Shown: one piece after another, positions 57,905 through 64,000 of the stretch
Numbering within the stretch: the stretch's first letter is position 1
Layout of the letters: each line of letters begins with the position of its first letter
Program-made: the position numbers and the translations under genes
NCBI GenBank assembly: GCA_003508835.1
Contig: PUFA01000674.1
Location: 62,001-126,000, forward strand
DNA length: 64,000 nt
Direction of reading: 5' to 3'
DNA from: Eonycteris spelaea
Lineage: Eukaryota; Chordata; Mammalia; Chiroptera; Pteropodidae
The notes under the pieces: generated by a model
What the model was told of the DNA's origin: nothing
What the model saw: only the letters and a program-made list of their open reading frames with translations
The model's database searches: none

Positions 57905-58651
57905 AGTTCTCACAAAAGCCTAGACTGAGGACTCTGACTTGAGTAGGTCCCTTAGGTCTTCAATGCATTGACCTTGGTGGGACATAATCCTGATAGTTTC
58001 AAAAAATTGCCATTTCCCTCTTCAACAAGGAGAGAACTGCGTGACATTGATGTAAAACATAGTAAATAGGGAAAGGGTGTTGTGCAGATTTCTTCTCCAT
58101 TGGCTTCTCATTGATAAAAACTTCTGGTGATAAGGTCACTGCTTTCTAGGAGGGCCAGGGAGACACCCTTACAAGTGGAGATTTTCCTTACAAATTTCCC
58201 TAAAAAATGTAACTTGTACTTGTTTTTGAGAGATACTCCCATGTCTGCTGGTCCTTAAAATGACCTGCCTAAAATAACTGTTATGCTAAATTGACATTTT
58301 GGAGTTGATCAATTCTGCTCCTCTACAGCTGATAGGCTACAAACCTATTAAACATGTTGCTCTTTTGAATACTGTAGGCAATTGGAATACAATGGTGAGT
58401 CTTTGTTAATGTCGTACATTAAGCTGTTACCATGGCTCTGTTTCACTAACTGATAGGAATTTTTCAGCAACATAATATTCTTATGGACCCCTGATTTATA
58501 TGTGGTTCTCGTTGATCAAAATGTCCTCATACTTCACATAACTGTGTTTACCCATTCCAGAGGCTGCAATGAATTCTGTGTGTTTGTGTGTGTGTTGTGT
58601 TTTTATAAAAATGGCCTTTGGGTGTCAACAAATAATACACTTCTAAAAGAT
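57905..58651. other. Array-unit flank, no gene
   Basis: Counterpart of 40576-41304. Confidence 0.5.
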
Positions 58652-59857
58652 TTGTATTAGGCAGAATAAGGGCCTCCATAGAATGTTCACATCCTAATCC
58701 CTAAAACTTAGGAATACGTTATTTTTTTTTATTTTATTTTTTGTAAGGAGGTTAAGGTGATGCAGGACAGGGCAAATACCCCCAAATGGAAATTCAAGTC
58801 CTGTGCCAAAAAGAGGATTCTTGTCTGAATGCAGCAAAGAATTCAAGAGCACACCAGAGTTAGAGTCAAAAGGAAGGTTCATTTATAAAAGGAATAATGC
58901 TCTTCAGACAGACAGGGTCTCCTCTCAAAGGCACAGAATGAGAGAGCTGAGAGAGACAGAGAGACATAGGGAAAAGACCAGGAGAAAATGACAGAACAAA
59001 AGACACACAGACAAAGTCAAGACAAAGGCCCTGGGTTTTCAGGGAATTCAGTTGATGTATCACTCAGTTTCTATGAATTACAGCTTAAACACTTTGTTTA
59101 CCTTTTTCCTTTGATGGTGTGGTGTATAGTGTGAAAGGTAAGGGTGTGTAGAGTGAAAGTCATGGGTATGTAGTTGGAAAGCCTGCTAGCAATCCCTGTG
59201 TTTGATCTATAGGTTTCTTACTGTTTTTTTTTTTTTGGGGGGGGGGCTTGGAGAATATATATTTTGTGTAGGATATGACTTAAAGACTCTGTTTTCCCTT
59301 CACAGTGTGGGTAAATGGTTTGTTAGTAATCCCAGAAGGAATCTTCCTTTGTTCTGTAGGTCTCCTGAGGTCTGGCAGCAGCATATTGCAGGCAGGCTGT
59401 GAATGCAGCTTGATTTAACATTTAATTCTCTTGCCTGCTCCCTACATTAAAGGGAGCCTTTGGAATACCTTTGCTGATTTGTTAACTTTAAGATTTACAT
59501 ATTTGCTGTGATTATGCAAGTGAGACTAATGTCATCACCATGGCCTCTAGAATGTGGAACAGGGAAGGGGAAAGTTGGAATTAGGGAGAATGGAAGATGC
59601 TACCACTGCTGACTTTGAAGATGGAGAAAGGGCTGTGATCCAAGGAATGCTTGTGGCTGTGAAAACCTGGAATAGGAGAAGAAATGGATTCTATCTCATA
59701 GTCTCCAGAAAGAACTAGCTCTGAAGACAGGTTGATTTTAGTCCATTGAGACTCCTATCAGGCTTCTGACCTCCAAAACTATAGGCGAAAAAATTTCTTT
59801 CTTTTAAACTCCTAGTGTAATGATTTGTTACAGCAGCAATAACAATGTTATACAGAC
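58652..59857 (+). mobile_element. MaLR solo LTR, MLT1D-like (copy 7), split by an ERV-type LTR
   Basis: Left part 58652-58757, right part 59447-59857. The inner element 58758-59446 (689 bp, TG...CA, flanks TTAAGG/TTAAAG) is the duplicate of 41394-42438 without the 369-bp solo LTR. A T-then-G run lies at 59225-59247. Confidence 0.6.
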
Positions 59858-60785
59858 ATTTATTCAGTAAATATTTTTGGAAGAAACTGACACTAAGTGT
59901 CTCAGTCATTCATTTTGCTTCCCTTGGGTAAGGACATTTTATAGTCACTTTCCCCTTCCCCAAAGAGATTTTTTCTTTGCAATACCTAGGAAGCAGGCTT
60001 TGTTCCTTACCTGGAAAGTTGACTGTAAACCATGTAAACAAGTTACCAGCTATTTTCCCAAGGGATTTTTATTAGCTTCCATAAGTCTCTTAACTTATCA
60101 AAGCTTTCTGGTCATGTCTGAGTCTATGCATGTCTCTCTATGGTGACATTCTAGTCAAAGGATTGGTAATAAAACCAGTTTCCAATTGTAACCTTTTGTT
60201 AAGAAAACAGTACTTGTTGAACTTATGCAAATAATCAATTTGCTATGAAAATAAAATATTCACGCATGAAAAGTTTCTGAATTCTGGGGGATCAAGTAGG
60301 GAGAAAAATGAATGTTTCAATTCTGCTTACAGAGATACAATTTACTTAATTGTAAGTCATAGGTAAACAAGTTTCCTTTGATCTGGAAAGCAAGTCAGCA
60401 ATCTCAAAAAAAAAAAAGTCAAAAATTGTCATTATTTCATCAGTTGATTCAGGCCTGTGTAATTTAACTTGTTCTGGCTTGAATCCAGTTTTTCCATTAG
60501 TTCTCTAGACCTGGTGGTAACTGAGGTGATAGATAGGGTCAGTGATAATTCCAAGAATGTTCAAGGCTGTTTGTCAAGGCTCATATGACTTGCTCAGTGA
60601 GGTGGGTGTCTCAATCACTGGAGATTGTGGAAGGGCATGCCAAATGGTAAACACATTTCTAATAGTTTCCTTGACGTTATGAGGACATCAGTTTGGTGGC
60701 GAGGCAAAATTTCAACTCAACCAGAAAATATACACAACAAAAAACATACTGATAACCCAAAGTAAGTGGCAATTGGATGAGTACA
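59858..60785. other. Array-unit flank, no gene
   Basis: Counterpart of 42841-43795. Confidence 0.5.
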
Positions 60786-61962
60786 ACTTAAATGTAGAAA
60801 AAGGGGAAACATAGCAGAGTGAAAGACGTCCCCAGATCTCTCCCCTTGAAACAAGAAGCTAAAACTCAACAATAAACACCCAAACTGCACACCAACACGT
60901 CTGAGCGTGGGATCTGTGCATGAGAGCTACCACAAGACAGAACCCGGGTGTCAGGTGGGGGACTGGAGTAATATAGAAGCCTCTACAGACTCTGAATCTC
61001 CTGCAGTAGGAGGGGGAGGAAAGAAGGAGCAGCAAGTTCATGTAGCGAGTTCCCTGAGTTCCTGTCTGGGATAGCTGTGAGCTCCCCGTGGGGGGCTGGC
61101 TCCAGGACCCAGTCATCAGTGGATAAGGCAGAGAACCTGGAAGGGACTTCAGAGGAATGACAGCTCATTTTTACTGGACAGTTCCAAAACCAGGGCTGAG
61201 CCAGAGCTCCTAACACCCAATCCAGAGGGCCCCTCTCTCCATACTATCAGAGACCAATCACCACAGAGCCCCAGAGGAATCAGAGCAAGCACTGTTGAGG
61301 ATGTCACTGACACAGACAGGACTGAAACTGAGGGTAGCAGCATGATTAATATCTACAAGAAAATTTTAAAAATGCATTTTTAAGACTTTATATAAAGCAA
61401 GGATCCAAAAGACGTAGATACCACCTATTGGAAACCAAAAAAGAAAAAAAAAAAAAAAACACATTCTTTGCAACAGGTAAGAGACACCATTGTATAAATC
61501 TTTCTGGAAAACCAGCAGAATACACATCCATTAATGCCCAGGCGGAGAAATAGCCCATTAAACGCCATGAACAGCCAAGGTCACAAGGTATCTCAGAAAG
61601 AAAAATACTCCAAAAAATAAGTTTACAGACATAGAAATATGCAACTTAAATGACAGAGAATTCGAGATGGTACTTCTGAACCAACTCATTGAGTTCGAAA
61701 TGAGTCATGTCAACAATTTCAAGAAATAAAAACAACAACAACAACACACAACTAGATGAGCAGAGCAAAGAGATTGAAACCCTCAGAAAGAACAGAATAG
61801 ATTTCTGGAGATAAAAAAAAAAAAAAAACACCCTAAAAGAGTTGAAAATGAAAGAACAAGCTTTGGAAATGTGATATCGAAGACAGAAATCTAGAAATAA
61901 ACCAGAAAGAAAAAAGATACAGAAGAATAAAAAAAAAAATGAAAGAGAAATACCAGAACTAG

Positions 61963-62489
61963 GTGATACCATCAGAAGAGGAACATAAGAATAATGAGCA
62001 TTATCAAAGGCAAAGAAGAGGAACAGAAAATAGAAAGCATTTTCGGACAAACAGTAGACACAATTTCCCAAATCTAAGAAATGAACTGGAATTTGGAATT
62101 CAAGAAGTCAACAGAACAGCCAATTATCTCAAACACAAAAGGCCTTCACCAAGACACATTGTATTAAAATTAACAAAAAAATAACAACAAAGACAGAATT
62201 CTTGGCAGCTAGAAAAAAGAAAACGGTAACTTATGAAGGAAAACCAATTAGATTAACTTCAGACTTCTCAGTGCAAACCTTTCAAGCCAGAAAGGAATGG
62301 AATCAAATATTTAAACTATTAAGTGAAAGGAACTACCAGCCTAGAATAATGTATCCAGCTAAGCTCTCCTTTAGATATGAAGGAGAAATTAAGAACTTCT
62401 CAGACCTACAAAAATTCAGGGAATTTTCCACTATGAGGCCTGCACTACAGAAAATACTGCAAATGGTCAGCTCACCTCAAACAAAATGA
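61963..62489 (+). pseudogene. L1 ORF1 remnant (RNA-binding protein), frameshifted
   Basis: Frame 61963-62184 has 'RNELEFGIQEVNRTANYL' and 'KRPSPRHIVLK' of the ORF1p middle domain. Frame 62202-62489 is the C-terminal domain: 'YEGKPIRLTSDFSVQTFQAR', 'QPRIMYPAKLSFRYEGEIK', 'FREFSTMRPALQKILQMV'. A frameshift lies near 62190. ORF1p is the trimeric nucleic-acid chaperone of the L1 particle. This is the best preserved ORF1 in the window. Confidence 0.85.
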
Positions 62490-62578
62490 TAATAATAATA
62501 ACAATAATAATAATAATAATAATAATATATAATTATTATATTATTATTATTATTATTATTATTATATTATTATTATTA
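62486..62578. repeat. (AAT)n/(ATT)n palindromic microsatellite
   Basis: About 45 bp of AAT-type triplets, then 'atatataatt', then about 45 bp of ATT-type triplets: a self-complementary tract able to form a long hairpin. Positioned directly after the ORF1 stop in the L1. Confidence 0.9.
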
Positions 62579-62996
62579 AGGTCAGGTGACTAACAGGCAA
62601 ATAGAGCAGAGGAGTGCAATCCTCACTAAAAACAGGCATTTTAAGTTTAAAATAATAATAAGAGATTTCTATAACAATATAGTAATGAACGTTTAGCATA
62701 CAAAGGAAGAAAATGAGATAACAATGACTGAAAAAAGAAAATTTAAAGGTCCAAATTCTCAAATGTAAAAGGAGATAAGACACGTACAGTATAAATGGAT
62801 GATTGTATATATAAATATCCTTTACATATTCGTAAGGGTAACCACACAACAAAGATTTAGAACTGTGGTATGTATATATAAAAAACAAGAAGAACCAGAG
62901 GCAAAACCCACAAAAGACAAAGAAAATAAAGAAAATAGAAACACAAGGGCGAGGGAGTAAAAGAAACACTGAGCTATCAGAGAGCAAAAGATAAAA

Positions 62997-64000
62997 TGGC
63001 TATAAGAAGACCTCATATTTCAATAATCACCCTAAATGTAAATGGACTGAAATCACCAAGAAAAGGCAAAGAGCTGCAAAATGGAACAAAAACAAACCTA
63101 ACCATATGCTGCCTCCAGGAGACACATTCAGCTCCAAAGACGAATGTAGACTCAAAATGAAAGGCTAAAAAATGATATTTCAAGCAAATGACATTCAGAA
63201 AAAGAGAGAGTAACAGTACTAATATCAGATGAAATACTCTTTGAAATAAAAAAGGTAAAAAAGATACTGAAAGAAACATCATAATGATAAAAGGAATTGT
63301 ACACCAAGAAGACATAATATCATTAAAATCTATGCACCCAATCAGGGAGCCCCAAAATATGTAAAGCAATTACTAACAGAATGAAAGGAAGAAATAGACT
63401 AAAACACTATCATAGTAGGGGACTTAATACCTCACTGTCTGATATGGACAGATCATCCAAACAGATAATCAATAAGCAAACAGCATCCTTAAGTGACACA
63501 TTAGACAAACTGGACATAATTGACATTTAGAGCCTTCCATCTCAAAACAGCTACTTATACATTCTTCTCTAGTACACATGGTGCATTCTCAAAAATCGTC
63601 CACATACTGGGACACAGAAATAGCTTCGACAAATATAAGAGAGTTGAAATCATACCAACCATATTCTCTGATCAGAATGCTTTAAAAATAGCGATCTAGC
63701 CCCCCCCACAAAAAAAAAATCGGGAAGAACCACAAACACATGGAGATTAAACAACATGCTACTGAAGAACAACTGGGTCAGAGAAGAAATAAAAAGAGAG
63801 ATCAAAAGATACATAGAAATAAATGATAATGATAGTACAACACATCAAAACTTTTGGAACACTGCAAAAGCGGTCATAAGAGGAAAGTTCACATCATTAT
63901 AGGCCTACATCCAAAAACAAGAACAAGCCTAAATAAAGAACCTAATGTTTCATCTTTAAAAATAAAAAGAAGAAAAGAAGCCTAAAATCAGTGGAAGAAA
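62997..64000 (+). pseudogene. L1 ORF2 5' part (endonuclease), broken
   Basis: The plus strand encodes, in shifting frames, the start of ORF2p: the N-terminal beta strand 'ITLNVNGL' region near 63030, 'CCLQETHSA' near 63110, 'DMDRSSKQ' near 63446, 'SSTHGAFSK' near 63570 and 'HRN'. Frameshifts and stops interrupt it. The window ends in the segment leading into reverse transcriptase. Confidence 0.7.

Larger units (their letters stand above)
26420..60785. repeat. Tandem segmental duplication, two copies of about 17 kb
   Basis: Copy 1 is 26420-43795, copy 2 is 43796-60785; a third starts at 60786. Paired landmarks: RHOG start codons 29811/47068 (17257 bp apart), OR ends 33259/50490 (17231), hybrid SINE 38632/55995 (17363). 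All are in the same order and orientation. Differences are small indels, microsatellite lengths and one solo LTR. Confidence 0.85.
60786..64000 (+). mobile_element. LINE-1, plus strand, runs off the window (copy 3)
   Basis: 5' end 'ggggaaacatagcagagtgaaag', 5'UTR to about 61640, ORF1 about 61650-62489, inter-ORF spacer, ORF2 from about 62997. ORF2 begins with the endonuclease ('aatcaccctaaatgtaaatgg', then 'gcctccaggagacaca', 'ctgtctgatatggacagatcatcc'). It shares its 5' flank with copy 2, but it extends at least 1.1 kb beyond the point where copies 1 and 2 stop. Frames are interrupted, so it is probably inactive. Confidence 0.8.

Overview
This is mammalian nuclear DNA with no intact protein-coding gene that I can find. 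It is an olfactory-receptor (OR) graveyard: four broken minus-strand OR genes, all of the family-7 type, sit in a tandemly duplicated array packed with retroelements. The best clue to the host is a pair of composite SINEs (about 38.6 kb and 56.0 kb). Each starts with a tRNA-Val-like head and continues into a 5S rRNA-derived body. A tRNA/5S hybrid SINE of this kind (MEG-TR) has been described from fruit bats (Megachiroptera), so I infer a pteropodid bat. OR7-type pseudogenes, MIR, L2, MaLR LTRs, MER5/MER20 and L1 only show that it is a placental mammal.

Layout. 0-16 kb: an old array unit (MLT1-like LTR at its left end, OR pseudogene 1 at 14.6-15.5 kb) swollen by an antisense L1 (1.4-6.5 kb) and a minus-strand class I endogenous retrovirus (7.9-13.0 kb) with recognisable LTRs, tRNA-Pro-type primer site, polypurine tract and decayed gag/pol. 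16-23 kb: second unit, with MER5A, two MLT1-like LTRs, a twin-primed L1 with target-site duplication, and OR pseudogene 2. 23-26.4 kb: flank of the next unit. 26.4-43.8 kb and 43.8-60.8 kb: two tandem copies of a unit of about 17 kb. Each copy holds an L1 5'UTR/ORF1 stump, an unclassified 0.5-kb repeat, a RHOG processed pseudogene, MIR/MER20/MER5A, an MLT1-like LTR, an OR pseudogene, an L2 relic, the hybrid SINE nested in a MIR, a second copy of the 0.5-kb repeat, and a second MLT1-like LTR carrying a younger LTR. 60.8-64 kb: the start of a third copy, opening with a longer L1 that runs off the window.

The value of the window is historical. Target-site duplications and paralogous empty sites order the events. 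The RHOG retrocopy and the hybrid SINE landed before the 17-kb duplication. A 369-bp solo LTR is present in only one copy and probably landed after it. Nothing points to a novel gene system; the noteworthy items are the hybrid SINE, the nested insertions, and the duplication chronology.
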